Assembly: GCA_002436115.1 (NCBI GenBank)
Contig: DIXV01000049.1
Location: 10,937 to 25,572 of the forward strand
Length of the DNA: 14,636 nt
From: Streptococcus sp. UBA6071
Lineage (GTDB): Bacteria; Bacillota; Bacilli; Lactobacillales; Streptococcaceae
Reading direction: 5' to 3'
The translations under genes were made by a program, and so were the position numbers. Below, in pieces: positions 8,096 through 14,636 of the stretch. The notes under the pieces were generated by a model. That model ran no database searches and was not told where the DNA came from. It worked only from the letters and a program-made list of their open reading frames with translations. The stretch's first letter is position 1. Each line of letters opens with the position of its first letter.

Positions 8096-9064
8096 TTATT
8101 CTCCAATAGCGTTCCATCGCTGCGCTTCAGCCTTAATCACCTCAGCTGCACCATAATAAATATCTTTTAAAATCTCTTCACACGTTTCTTCTTTGGAAAC
8201 AAAGCCTGCAATCTGACCTGCCATGATAGAACCTGTCTCAACATCTCCATCAACAACCGATCGGCGTAGAGCTCCAGCTCCTAGATTTTCAAAAACAGTC
8301 AGATTAGGATTTTCTTGTTTAAAAGCCTCTTTTTCTGCCTTTTCAAAGTCACGTGACAAGCCGTTTTTCAAAACACGTACCGCATGTCCAAAGTGTTGGG
8401 CAGAAATAGTCGTATCAATGTCTTTGGCCTTGATAATCTTTTGTTTGTAATTCGGATGAGCGTTGGACTCCTTGGCAACAACAAATCGTGTCCCCACTTG
8501 AACAGCTTCAGCCCCTAGCATAAAACCAGCTGCCGCTCCACGTCCATCGGCAATCCCACCAGCTGCAATCACAGGAATAGATACCGCCTCGGCTACTTGA
8601 CGCACTAAGGTCATGGTGGTTAATTTACCAATATGACCACCAGCTTCCATCCCTTCAGCAACTACTGCATCGGCTCCGATTTTTTCCATACGCTTAGCTA
8701 GGGCAACACTCGGTACCACTGGAATAACGACCATCCCTGCATCATGAAAACGTTCCATGTATTTCCCAGGATTACCTGCACCAGTTGTTACAACTTTGAT
8801 TCCTTCTTCAATAACCAAATCAACAATATCGTCTGCAAAAGGAGATAGTAGCATGATATTGACGCCAAAAGGTTTATCTGTAATCGCCTTAACTTTGTCA
8901 ATATTAGCTTTCACCACTTCCTTCGGAGCATTTCCCCCTCCGATAATTCCGAGACCACCAGCGTTTGAAACAGCTCCAGCCAAGTCTCCATCAGCTACCC
9001 AAGCCATTCCTCCTTGGAAAATGGGATATTTAATATCTAAAAGTTCAGTAATACGTGTTTTCAT
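8096..9064 (-). CDS. fabK: Enoyl-ACP reductase II (FMN-dependent)
   Basis: Flavoprotein that reduces trans-2-enoyl-ACP with NADH or NADPH, closing each elongation cycle; it replaces the triclosan-sensitive FabI in streptococci. The 322 residues run from the ATG at 9064 (MKTRITELLDIKYPIFQGGMAW, the family start), with a purine-rich but weak site GAAAGAG. An upstream in-frame ATG at 9112 lies inside the FabT-box palindrome and is rejected. TIM-barrel FMN motifs: QGGMAWV (17-23), EGMEAGGHIG (138-146 region) with His144, a residue reported as important in pneumococcal FabK, and AAGGIADGRG (167-176). It is the first gene after the acpP spacer and probably heads its own FabT-regulated transcript. 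Confidence 0.95.
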   Translation of the reverse strand: MKTRITELLDIKYPIFQGGMAWVADGDLAGAVSNAGGLGIIGGGNAPKEVVKANIDKVKAITDKPFGVNIMLLSPFADDIVDLVIEEGIKVVTTGAGNPGKYMERFHDAGMVVIPVVPSVALAKRMEKIGADAVVAEGMEAGGHIGKLTTMTLVRQVAEAVSIPVIAAGGIADGRGAAAGFMLGAEAVQVGTRFVVAKESNAHPNYKQKIIKAKDIDTTISAQHFGHAVRVLKNGLSRDFEKAEKEAFKQENPNLTVFENLGAGALRRSVVDGDVETGSIMAGQIAGFVSKEETCEEILKDIYYGAAEVIKAEAQRWNAIGE

Positions 9065-9090
9065 AATTCTCTTTCTATTTTTAGTTTGCT

Positions 9091-9123
9091 TAATAAATAG
9101 TTTGCAACTCAAACCATTTATTA
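9091..9123. promoter_or_regulatory. Second FabT operator inside a 33-nt near-perfect palindrome, upstream of fabK
   Basis: Read on the minus strand, arm TAATAAATGGTTTG and arm CAAACTATTTATTA surround AGTTG; the arms differ from perfect inversion at one position. The core GTTTGAGTTGCAAAC (9100-9114) matches the FabT pattern GTTTGA-N3-TCAAAC with one change. It sits 27 bases before the fabK ATG. In S. pneumoniae FabT is known to act at fabT and fabK, so the location fits. I could not place a convincing -35/-10 pair here. Confidence 0.6.
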
Positions 9124-9332
9124 AACAAGGGGGAGTGGGACAGAAACCAACTGATTTCTCCGTCCCACCCCCACACAGTAGAATTCTCGCTTTTGATTCA
9201 GTCCAAAGATAACCCTCGGATGCTCAAGCTTGGTAAAAATGCAAGGAGTAGGAAGCGAGTCCTATTACCTACATTTTGACAATCTAATCTATCATTTCTA
9301 GGGGAAGGACTTTTGCCCAACCTCTCCGTTCA
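9124..9332. repeat. Repeat-like spacer between acpP and fabK
   Basis: About 210 bases without a coding frame I can support. One end is a GC-rich stem-loop beginning GGGGGAGTGGGACAGAAA (plus strand); the other end contains GGACTTTTGCCCAACCTC. Both resemble, from memory, short sequences found many times between genes in streptococci. The internal part has no recognisable transposase. I therefore call it a likely dispersed intergenic repeat; copy number cannot be checked here. Confidence 0.4.
9129..9172 (-). terminator. Strong GC-rich hairpin after acpP, terminator-like
   Basis: In the minus-strand transcript GGGGG/CCCCC, TGGGAC/GTCCCA and AGAAA/TTTCT stack into about 16 base pairs with two small bulges and an 8-base loop, followed by TTGTTTAAT. 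The T tract is short, so termination may be partial. It lies just before the fabK operator, as expected if the fabT-fabH-acpP transcript ends here and fabK starts anew. Confidence 0.5.
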
Positions 9333-9339
9333 GATTTGG

Positions 9340-9564
9340 TTAGTCGACTTGACCTTCAACATAAGTTACTAGGTCACCAACTGTTTTCAATCCCTCTTCT
9401 GTTTCAACTGAGATATCAAATTCGTCCTCAATTTCTGAAATCACCTGAAAGATATCTAAAGAATCTGCATCAAGGTCTTCAAAAGAGGTTGTCATTTGCA
9501 CTTCTTCTGCATCTTTACCCAATTCTTCAACAATGATTTCTTGTATTTTATCAAATATTGCCAT
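9340..9564 (-). CDS. acpP: Acyl carrier protein
   Basis: Small acidic helical protein whose phosphopantetheine arm holds all chain intermediates. It has 74 residues; the attachment motif LDADSLDIF puts the modified serine at residue 35. Helix II reads [16 protein letters not shown] and keeps the acidic recognition surface, although its exact residues differ from the E. coli DSLDTVELVMALEEEF form. An AAGGAG site lies 7 nt before the ATG. It follows fabH after 58 AT-rich bases with a small hairpin, and is followed by a strong hairpin, so its mRNA could accumulate separately from the downstream enzymes. Confidence 0.95.
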   Translation of the reverse strand: MAIFDKIQEIIVEELGKDAEEVQMTTSFEDLDADSLDIFQVISEIEDEFDISVETEEGLKTVGDLVTYVEGQVD

Positions 9565-9599
9565 AAGTTAACTCCTTATTTTTTAAAAAATTTTATAAA

Positions 9600-9613
9600 T
9601 GGTGTTATCACCA
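9600..9613 (-). other. Small hairpin between fabH and acpP
   Basis: TGGTG pairs with CACCA around a four-base loop, followed in the transcript by TTTATAAAATTTTTT. The stem is only 5 bp, so at most it is a weak attenuator or RNA processing/stability site ahead of acpP. Confidence 0.3.
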
Positions 9614-9622
9614 ATTTACTAA

Positions 9623-10600
9623 CTAAATTTTAACAAGAAGAACGCCCCATGTCAATCCACCACCGAAACCTGATAAGATAATGGTCTGACTGCCATCTAG
9701 TTTGATACGTCCTTCATTAACACACTCCGATAGTAAAATCGGAACGCTAGCTGCGCTGGTGTTGCCATACTTCATCATATTGGCTGGTAGTTTTTCACGA
9801 CTAACCCCGATTTTTTTTGCCATTTTATCTAGCATGCGATCATTAGCCTGATGAAGTAAAAAATAATCTACCTTTTCTGCTGGCAAGCTCGTTTCATCTA
9901 GTACAGATTTTATCGATTTTACGACATCTCGCATAGCAAAATCAAAGACTGCACGACCATCCATTTGAAGAGGGTAGTCTGATGCCTCTTCTTCAGAATA
10001 AGGAGAGCCCAATCCTTGGTAACTGGACTGTAAAGCCTGACCCCTAGTTCCGTCTGTATGTTGGCTTTCCAGTAGAAAATGTTGTGTCGTAGCTGATTCT
10101 AGAAGTACACCTCCAGCACCATCTCCAAAGAGAACAGCTGTCCGTCTGTCTTCCCAGTTTAATACTTTAGACAACACCTCTGCTCCAATAACTAGACCAC
10201 GCTGATAACGACCTGACGCAATCAATTTTTCCGCTGTTGACAAGGCAAAAATAAACCCCGAGCAAGCTGCCACTAAATCAAAAGCAAAGGCTTTTTGAGC
10301 TCCAATATTGGCCTGAACTCTAGCTGCTGTTGATGGCATCATAGAATCTGGCGTAATCGTTGCTACAATAATGAAGTCCAGATCTGTTGCTAACAAACCT
10401 GATTTGGCTAAAAGTGACTTGGCAACTTCTGTCGCAAGGTCACTGGTTTGCTGGTTTTGGCTAATATGCCGTGTTTTTATTCCTGTCCGTGAGCGAATCC
10501 ATTCATCACTGGTATCCATTATCTTGGCCAAGTCATCATTGCTCACACATTGATCGGGTAAATAGTGGGCAACCTGACTAATCTTTGCAAAGGCCGTCAT
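9623..10600 (-). CDS. fabH: 3-oxoacyl-ACP synthase III
   Basis: Starts chain synthesis by condensing acyl-CoA with malonyl-ACP. The 325 residues carry the KAS III triad: Cys113 in LVAACSGF, His250 in LLHQAND and Asn280 in KYGNTSAAS. Cys-His-Asn, as opposed to Cys-His-His, separates it from FabF. The C-terminal GFGGGLTWG is the usual FabH signature. The ATG overlaps the fabT stop as ATGA (10597-10600), with a GGAGGG site in the fabT tail, so repressor and initiating enzyme are probably translated together. No promoter is seen directly before it; expression comes from the fabT promoter. Confidence 0.96.
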   Translation of the reverse strand: MTAFAKISQVAHYLPDQCVSNDDLAKIMDTSDEWIRSRTGIKTRHISQNQQTSDLATEVAKSLLAKSGLLATDLDFIIVATITPDSMMPSTAARVQANIGAQKAFAFDLVAACSGFIFALSTAEKLIASGRYQRGLVIGAEVLSKVLNWEDRRTAVLFGDGAGGVLLESATTQHFLLESQHTDGTRGQALQSSYQGLGSPYSEEEASDYPLQMDGRAVFDFAMRDVVKSIKSVLDETSLPAEKVDYFLLHQANDRMLDKMAKKIGVSREKLPANMMKYGNTSAASVPILLSECVNEGRIKLDGSQTIILSGFGGGLTWGVLLVKI

Positions 10601-11031
10601 TTCAAACCCTCCAGAAAATCATGGAGCTTAATCAGACCTTGTCGCATGACTGAAAACTCCTCAGGAGACATGCCTTCAGTGATGCGATTAACCAACCGTT
10701 GGTGAAACTTTCGGTGCAGACGATAAATTAATCGTCCTTTTTGTGTCAAGTAGAGGTGGACCACCCGACGGTCTTTAGTTGAACGCTGGCGTTCCAAATA
10801 CCCCTTCGCTTCTAAACGATTAAGACTGGCCGTTACTGTACCCAAGGTAACCATTAATGTCCTGGCCACTTCAGTAGGCTTACAGTCCTTAATACTCCCG
10901 ACAGCATCCAACGTGTGCATCTCTTTGATGGAAAGATCTTTGAATCGACTCATTTTCAAACTATTTTCTTCAATAATCAAGACATTATTAAAGATTGATG
11001 TTAAATATTCATTTATTAATTCGTCGTTCAT
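10597..11031 (-). CDS. fabT: MarR-family repressor of fatty-acid synthesis genes
   Basis: Winged helix-turn-helix repressor. In characterised streptococci it binds operators in the fab cluster, and long-chain acyl-ACP strengthens repression. At 144 residues it is typical MarR size. The wHTH spans about 33-95, with the recognition helix around [17 protein letters not shown] (61-77) and the wing at STKDRRV (84-90); the terminal helices give the dimer interface. The ATG has a good AAGGAGG site 6-7 nt upstream. Its own promoter is overlapped by a clear FabT box, indicating autoregulation. It sits second in the cluster, between fabM and fabH, the usual streptococcal place, which makes FabT much more likely than another MarR protein. 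Confidence 0.94.
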   Translation of the reverse strand: MNDELINEYLTSIFNNVLIIEENSLKMSRFKDLSIKEMHTLDAVGSIKDCKPTEVARTLMVTLGTVTASLNRLEAKGYLERQRSTKDRRVVHLYLTQKGRLIYRLHRKFHQRLVNRITEGMSPEEFSVMRQGLIKLHDFLEGLK

Positions 11032-11066
11032 TACAATCCTCCTTCAAAGATAGTCAAGCACCAAAA

Positions 11067-11083
11067 AGTTTGACTTTCAAATT
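11067..11083. promoter_or_regulatory. FabT operator at the fabT promoter
   Basis: AGTTTGACTTTCAAATT on the plus strand, with perfect core arms TTTGA and TCAAA around three bases; this matches the FabT box. It runs from the -10 hexamer across the predicted start site, where bound repressor would block RNA polymerase. A degenerate second copy in the leader (11044-11058; CTTGACTATCTTTGA on the minus strand) may be a weaker site. Confidence 0.8.
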
Positions 11084-11109
11084 ATATCAAAGAAAACAGA
11101 TTCTGACAA
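11081..11109 (-). promoter_or_regulatory. Promoter of the fabT-fabH-acpP unit
   Basis: Minus strand: -35 TTGTCA (11104-11109, 5/6 match), 17-base spacer, -10 TATAAT (11081-11086, perfect). Predicted start near 11074, within the FabT box, giving a leader of about 43 bases before fabT. Confidence 0.8.
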
Positions 11110-11157
11110 GTCTTTTCTATTTTTTCCATGATTTAAGAAAAAGAGAAAGCTCAGGCG

Positions 11158-11949
11158 TCATTTCCCCTTGAATTTCGGACGGCGCTTTTCTGTGTAAGCA
11201 CGTACACCTTCCTTGAAATCTTCTGTAAAAGCCAAAGACCTCTGGGCTTCTAGCTCTAACTTGGCATAATCGCCCCAACCTGCAAACTCACTTTGCCAAA
11301 CCATTTCTTTGATCGCCTTATAAGAATTGATTGAATTTCTTTGCAGACGCTTGATTAGACGATCTGTTGTCTTTTCTAACTTTTCAGATGGACACACCTT
11401 GTAGACAAAACCGTAATCTAAGGCTTTTTCAGCAGTGACCGCTTCGCCTGTCATCGTTATTTGCGTGGCACGATTGATCCCAATAGAACGTGTCAGCAGA
11501 TACAAACCACCTGCATCAGGCGCCAAACCGACACCGACAAAGGCTTGAATGAAGCGCGTTTTTTCAGATGCGATACAAAAATCAGATGCCAAGACCATAT
11601 TAAAGGCAGCTCCTGCCACTGCTCCATCTACGCTCATAATCACTGGCTTAGGTAGACGTTTTAATGCAAATGAAATGTCATTGACCTGCTCTGCAATTCG
11701 AACCAAAGACTGAATGTCGTCTGCATCTACCGCCCGCTGCATCTCGTCTAAATCACCACCGACAGAAAAAACAGGACCATTCGCATTAATAAGTAGAAGG
11801 TTAACTGCTTCGTCTTGCTCAGCCATTGCAATGGCTTCCATTATCTCGTCACAAACCGGAACATTAAATCCATTTGAAACCTCTGGACGATTAAATGTAA
11901 TCGTCGCAACACCATTATTGCTAGCATAGAGAATGCCTTTAAAATCCAT
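11158..11949 (-). CDS. fabM: trans-2,cis-3-decenoyl-ACP isomerase
   Basis: Crotonase-fold isomerase that turns trans-2-decenoyl-ACP into cis-3-decenoyl-ACP, the branch to unsaturated fatty acids in streptococci. The 263 residues run from the ATG at 11949, chosen for a GGAGG site 9 nt upstream and the family start MDFKGILY; an in-frame ATG 30 bases earlier is ignored. Oxyanion-hole regions are [10 protein letters not shown] (61-70) and [11 protein letters not shown] (108-118). The two glutamates of enoyl-CoA hydratases align with Asn117 and Phe137, so hydratase chemistry is unlikely. Asp145 in LAPDAGG is the likely catalytic acid, as in PaaG-like isomerases. General databases often label this gene enoyl-CoA hydratase; position before fabT supports FabM. 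Confidence 0.92.
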   Translation of the reverse strand: MDFKGILYASNNGVATITFNRPEVSNGFNVPVCDEIMEAIAMAEQDEAVNLLLINANGPVFSVGGDLDEMQRAVDADDIQSLVRIAEQVNDISFALKRLPKPVIMSVDGAVAGAAFNMVLASDFCIASEKTRFIQAFVGVGLAPDAGGLYLLTRSIGINRATQITMTGEAVTAEKALDYGFVYKVCPSEKLEKTTDRLIKRLQRNSINSYKAIKEMVWQSEFAGWGDYAKLELEAQRSLAFTEDFKEGVRAYTEKRRPKFKGK

Positions 11950-12009
11950 TTTTTGAAACCTCCATAATCGATTAAACATTTAAATGCATATCAAAGTGAT
12001 ACTTCCTAT

Positions 12010-12015
12010 ATTATA
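12010..12015 (-). promoter_or_regulatory. Candidate -10 element of the fabM promoter
   Basis: A perfect TATAAT on the minus strand, about 60 bases before the fabM ATG. No good -35 lies 16-18 bases upstream (TTTCTT at 17). It overlaps a FabT-like half site (AATTGACTATAA), which could make fabM weakly FabT-responsive. Confidence 0.45.
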
Positions 12016-12107
12016 GTCAATTTTTCCCAAATAAGAAAGCTTTAACAACAAAATAGTTTAATTTTTAAAGTATTTCGGTTTAATCTTGTGATTAGCCTAG
12101 CATCATT

Positions 12108-12776
12108 TCACCGAAAATCTTGTCTTACGCCTTCCAAAAAAAGAGTGGTTAATGCTTCTGTCAAATTATTAACCAAATAGCGTGCTTTGGACTGGTCCAA
12201 GTCAAAAATGGTATCTCTAATAGCCCAGACTTCAATACCTGCTGAAAAAGCTGCCTTAATTCCTTTTTCACTATCTTCTATAACTAAAATGGTCTCCTTA
12301 TCTAGACCAAGTTGATGAGCTGCCTTATTATAAATAGCTGGATGAGGTTTGGTTTCAGGGAATTCTTCACCAGAAAGCACCAAATCAAAATAGGACGTTA
12401 GATTGGTTTCCTCTAAGGCTCGTAAAATATCGGACTTAGTAGAGCTAGAAGCTAAGCCGATTTGTAAGCCAAACTGAGATAACTGTTCAAGCACATGGTG
12501 CACATCTGGGAAGATCAAATCTTTATAAGGTAAAGGATTCATCTCCTTATAGTGTTCGTAAGCTTCTTGAAGCCTTTGAATATCCCAATTAGCATAATCC
12601 ACCCCTAAAATAGTCTGCCAAACTTGCTTCATATTCCCTCCAACAAAAAAGCTCGGCGGAATGTGATCAATCGAAATCCCCTTGCTGGCTAAGAATGTCT
12701 TTCGTCGATTATAATAGAATTGCTCTGTGTCAAATAAGACACCATCCATATCAAAAATAATTGCTTTAAATCTCAT
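12108..12776 (-). CDS. HAD-superfamily hydrolase, beta-phosphoglucomutase-like subgroup
   Basis: Probable cytosolic phosphatase or phosphomutase; the substrate cannot be told. The 222 residues run from the ATG at 12776 (MRFKAIIFDMDGVLFDTE). Motif I is DMDGV with Asp9 and Asp11, motif II is LASSS with Ser110, motif III is Lys143 in ETKPHP, and motif IV is VIEDSEKG with Glu167 and Asp168. Residues about 16-85 form the helical cap of subfamily I. A GTG start 27 bases upstream (12803) is possible but would add MRKYGKIRL, which is not family-like; neither start has a clear ribosome binding site, so the start is uncertain. It is divergent from lysC, and 158 bases separate it from fabM with no strong terminator, so some read-through into fabM is possible. 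Confidence 0.85.
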   Translation of the reverse strand: MRFKAIIFDMDGVLFDTEQFYYNRRKTFLASKGISIDHIPPSFFVGGNMKQVWQTILGVDYANWDIQRLQEAYEHYKEMNPLPYKDLIFPDVHHVLEQLSQFGLQIGLASSSTKSDILRALEETNLTSYFDLVLSGEEFPETKPHPAIYNKAAHQLGLDKETILVIEDSEKGIKAAFSAGIEVWAIRDTIFDLDQSKARYLVNNLTEALTTLFLEGVRQDFR

Positions 12777-12810
12777 GAGTCTTATTTTACCATATTTTCT
12801 CACTCAAGTA

Positions 12811-12839
12811 CTGACAAATGCTATGAACTTTGCTATAAT
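12811..12839 (+). promoter_or_regulatory. Promoter of lysC
   Basis: -35 CTGACA (12811-12816, 5/6 match), 17-base spacer, perfect -10 TATAAT (12834-12839). The predicted start near 12846 leaves a leader of about 20 bases, too short for a lysine riboswitch or other leader control. Confidence 0.8.
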
Positions 12840-12866
12840 TTGAGTAATCTTTATTTTGGAGAAATC

Positions 12867-14219
12867 ATGAAAGTTATTAAATTCGGCGGTAGTTCACTCG
12901 CCTCCGCCAGTCAGTTAGAAAAAGTCTTAACCATTGTCAAATCCGACACGCAAAGAAAGTTTGTTGTGGTTTCTGCACCAGGAAAACGTTATCCCGAGGA
13001 TATCAAGGTGACAGATGCACTGATCCGATATTATAAGAATTATAGCGCCTCTAATGACGTTACGGAAAATCAAGATTGGATTATTGAGCGTTACCGAGAA
13101 ATGGCCGAAGACCTTGATCTTAATCCTCGTATTATTGAGAGCATTGCCGCTTCCATTAGAAGGCTCGCTGAGCTTCCTATAGAAGATAATGCCTTTCTTT
13201 ACGATACCTTTCTCGCAGCAGGTGAAAATAATAACGCCAAACTAATTGCTGCTTATTTCAATCAAAATGGGGTTCCAGCTAGTTACGTACACCCCCGCGA
13301 TGCAGGCATTCTGGTGACTAGTGAACCAAGCAATGCCAGAATTATTCCTTCAAGTTATGACCGGATTGAAGAACTCCGCAATTCTGATGAGGTTCTTGTT
13401 ATCCCGGGCTTCTTTGGAGTGACCGTTGATAATCAAATCTGTACCTTTTCAAGAGGTGGTTCTGATATTACAGGTTCTATCATTGCTGCAGGAGTTAAAG
13501 CTGACCTCTATGAAAACTTCACTGACGTAGATGGTATTTTTGCCGCTCACCCAGGAATCGTTCATCGTCCTCAATCAATCCCAGAATTGACCTATCGAGA
13601 AATGCGAGAGCTAGCCTATGCAGGCTTTACTGTTCTTCACGATGAAGCCCTAATTCCAGCTTTTCGTGGAAGAGTTCCCTTGGTCATTAAAAATACCAAT
13701 AACCCTGACCACCCTGGCACCAAAATTGTCCAAAAACGTCAACAAGACACTCCCTATCCCGTCGTTGGTATTTCAGCAGATGAAGGCTTTGTCAGTGTGA
13801 ATATCGCTAAATATTTGATGAACCGAGAAATTGGATTTGGCCGAAAAGTTCTCCAAGTCTTTGAAGAATTAAATATCCGCTTTGAACATATGCCTACTGG
13901 CATTGATGACATGTCTATCGTTCTTCGTGAACGTGAACTAACCCCAATCAAAGAAGAGGAAATCCTTAGCCAATTAACGCGTAAATTAGAAGTGGATAAG
14001 GCTGAAATCGAACCTGACCTCACCATCTTAATGATTGTTGGCGAAAGCATGAAAAGCCACATTGGTGTCATGGCAACGGCTACAAAAGCTTTATCTGACC
14101 ATGACATTAACATTGAGATGATTTCCCAAGGGTCAAGTGAAGTCTCCATTATGTTTGTTATTAAAAGTAAGGAAAGAAAGGCCGCTATTCGTGCCCTTTA
14201 TAAGGCATTTTTTAAATGA
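12867..14219 (+). CDS. lysC: Aspartate kinase
   Basis: Phosphorylates aspartate, the first step towards lysine, threonine, methionine and diaminopimelate. The 450 residues run from the ATG at 12867 with GGAG 5 nt before it; a TTG 27 bases upstream lies at the predicted -10 and cannot be the start. The kinase domain shows KFGGSSLAS (5-13), the family signature, FLAAGENNNAKL (115-126), RGGSDITGS (196-204) and ENFTDVDGIFAAHP (216-229). The C-terminal part (about 297-450) holds two ACT domains, with VGESMKSHIGVMATATKAL (391-409) and INIEMISQGSSEVSIMFVI (414-432), so feedback control by an amino acid is likely; which one cannot be told. It is the only plus-strand gene and its neighbours do not share its pathway. 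Confidence 0.93.
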   Translation: MKVIKFGGSSLASASQLEKVLTIVKSDTQRKFVVVSAPGKRYPEDIKVTDALIRYYKNYSASNDVTENQDWIIERYREMAEDLDLNPRIIESIAASIRRLAELPIEDNAFLYDTFLAAGENNNAKLIAAYFNQNGVPASYVHPRDAGILVTSEPSNARIIPSSYDRIEELRNSDEVLVIPGFFGVTVDNQICTFSRGGSDITGSIIAAGVKADLYENFTDVDGIFAAHPGIVHRPQSIPELTYREMRELAYAGFTVLHDEALIPAFRGRVPLVIKNTNNPDHPGTKIVQKRQQDTPYPVVGISADEGFVSVNIAKYLMNREIGFGRKVLQVFEELNIRFEHMPTGIDDMSIVLRERELTPIKEEEILSQLTRKLEVDKAEIEPDLTILMIVGESMKSHIGVMATATKALSDHDINIEMISQGSSEVSIMFVIKSKERKAAIRALYKAFFK

Positions 14220-14269
14220 AGCACCTGAGCCAATTCACAACCTAAGTAATGCATAAAGAATTAACTGCA

Positions 14270-14470
14270 TTTTTGAGATGAGAACCCTAACGATCAGGTT
14301 GACCCCTTAAGCTCCTCAGACCATTTTTTAGACTAGTCAATTAATTGATAAGCTTATCCTATATCACTAAAAAAGAAGACCCACTCGGTCTTCTTTTTTA
14401 CTAGATTAGCACATGCTTATTGAAATATGATCAAGTTAGTTTTATTTGCCTAGACACCTCATCTCAAAAA
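14270..14470. repeat. 13-bp perfect inverted repeats enclosing 175 bases
   Basis: TTTTTGAGATGAG at 14270-14282 and its exact complement CTCATCTCAAAAA at 14458-14470. No coding frame lies between them; the inside is AT-rich and holds a terminator and two short palindromes (14337-14348 and 14347-14358). No clear target-site duplication flanks it. It may be a decayed miniature element or chance. Confidence 0.35.
14369..14399. terminator. Bidirectional intrinsic terminator downstream of lysC
   Basis: A perfect stem GAAGACC/GGTCTTC with a 5-base loop (CACTC), with six A before it and six T after it, so it can work on both strands. It is about 150 bases after the lysC stop, giving lysC a long 3' untranslated region, and it could also stop transcripts coming from the tRNA side. 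Confidence 0.85.
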
Positions 14471-14522
14471 CAAGCAATAATTCAACTTGCATATTCTTGA
14501 CTTGCTTATCACTAAGAAATTA

Positions 14523-14538
14523 AGAGCGATCTCGCTCT
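14523..14538. other. Seven-base-pair hairpin near the tRNA end
   Basis: AGAGCGA and TCGCTCT form a perfect stem with a 2-base gap (in practice six pairs and a 4-base loop). On the minus strand it is followed by TTAATTTCTT, so it could serve as a backup terminator for the tRNA transcript. No strong T tract is seen. Confidence 0.35.
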
Positions 14539-14547
14539 ATTCTCAAT

Positions 14548-14591
14548 AAAAAAGAAAAAAGCCTGCCTATCTATAAGAACAGCACAGGTTT
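14548..14591 (-). terminator. Probable terminator after the tRNA gene
   Basis: In the minus-strand transcript CCTG pairs with CAGG, with outer A-T pairs across a mismatch, followed by TTTTTTCTTTTTT. The stem is modest but the T tract is long, and it stands 24 bases after the tRNA 3' end, the expected place. Confidence 0.5.
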
Positions 14592-14614
14592 CATCTTGAT
14601 TTGATATTATTTTA

Positions 14615-14636
14615 CTCCGCCAGTAGGACTCGAACC
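14615..14636 (-). tRNA. tRNA 3' end, probably tRNA-Asn (cut by window edge)
   Basis: On the minus strand the visible part is the T loop TTCGAGT with the last two bases of its 5' stem, the T-stem 3' strand CCTAC, the acceptor 3' strand TGGCGGA and discriminator G. CCA is not encoded in the genome. The T arm GTAGG/CCTAC and G discriminator match what I recall of Firmicute tRNA-Asn, but the anticodon is outside the window, so the identity is inferred. Confidence 0.75.

Noticed and set aside
9065..9112. Longer fabK start at 9112
   Set aside because: It would place the FabT palindrome inside the coding region and adds 16 residues unlike other FabK proteins.
8757..9212. A 151-codon plus-strand frame opposite the fabK 5' end and spacer
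   Set aside because: It covers the fabK N-terminal coding region in antisense and runs into the repeat spacer; its composition is that of reverse-read coding sequence with no recognisable domain.
9124..9332. Insertion sequence with transposase
   Set aside because: No frame encodes transposase motifs and the length is only about 210 bases.
13754..14149. A 131-codon minus-strand frame inside lysC
   Set aside because: Antisense shadow of the lysC ACT-domain region with no family features.
1..14636. CRISPR array, prophage, toxin-antitoxin or defence genes
   Set aside because: No regularly spaced repeats and no such protein families were seen; apart from the edges the window is filled by core metabolic genes.

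Overview
The window carries the complete type II fatty-acid synthesis cluster of a low-GC Gram-positive coccus, almost certainly a Streptococcus. Three things point there: the gene order fabM-fabT-fabH-acpP-fabK-fabD-fabG-fabF-accB-fabZ-accC-accD-accA, the use of FabK rather than FabI as enoyl-ACP reductase, and FabM as the unsaturation enzyme under the MarR-type repressor FabT. The species cannot be fixed from this sequence alone.

Layout from right to left, in the direction of most transcription. The right edge holds the 3' end of a tRNA (probably Asn) on the minus strand, with terminator-like hairpins. lysC (aspartate kinase) is the only plus-strand gene and has a near-consensus promoter. 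It is divergent from a minus-strand HAD hydrolase. The 13-gene fab/acc cluster follows, all on the minus strand from 11949 to 1104, and ends in a terminator whose stem contains the accA stop codon. After about 370 bases without a recognised gene comes the 5' half of a nicotinate phosphoribosyltransferase gene (pncB), also minus strand, cut off by the window start.

How the genes work together. AccA, AccB, AccC and AccD make malonyl-CoA. FabD moves the malonyl group to ACP, and FabH condenses it with an acyl-CoA primer. FabF, FabG, FabZ and FabK run the elongation cycle. FabM isomerises a trans-2 intermediate to cis-3 to give unsaturated chains. FabT represses the pathway. A clear FabT box overlaps the fabT promoter. 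A second likely box, inside a 33-nt near-perfect palindrome, lies directly upstream of fabK. Between acpP and fabK sits a repeat-like spacer with a strong GC-rich hairpin, which probably separates the fabT-fabH-acpP transcript from the fabK-to-accA transcript. Several junctions in the cluster overlap or abut (fabT/fabH, fabK/fabD, fabD/fabG, fabF/accB, accB/fabZ, accD/accA), consistent with translational coupling.

No undescribed multi-gene system is visible. This is a core metabolic region, and the points worth a second look are regulatory and intergenic.
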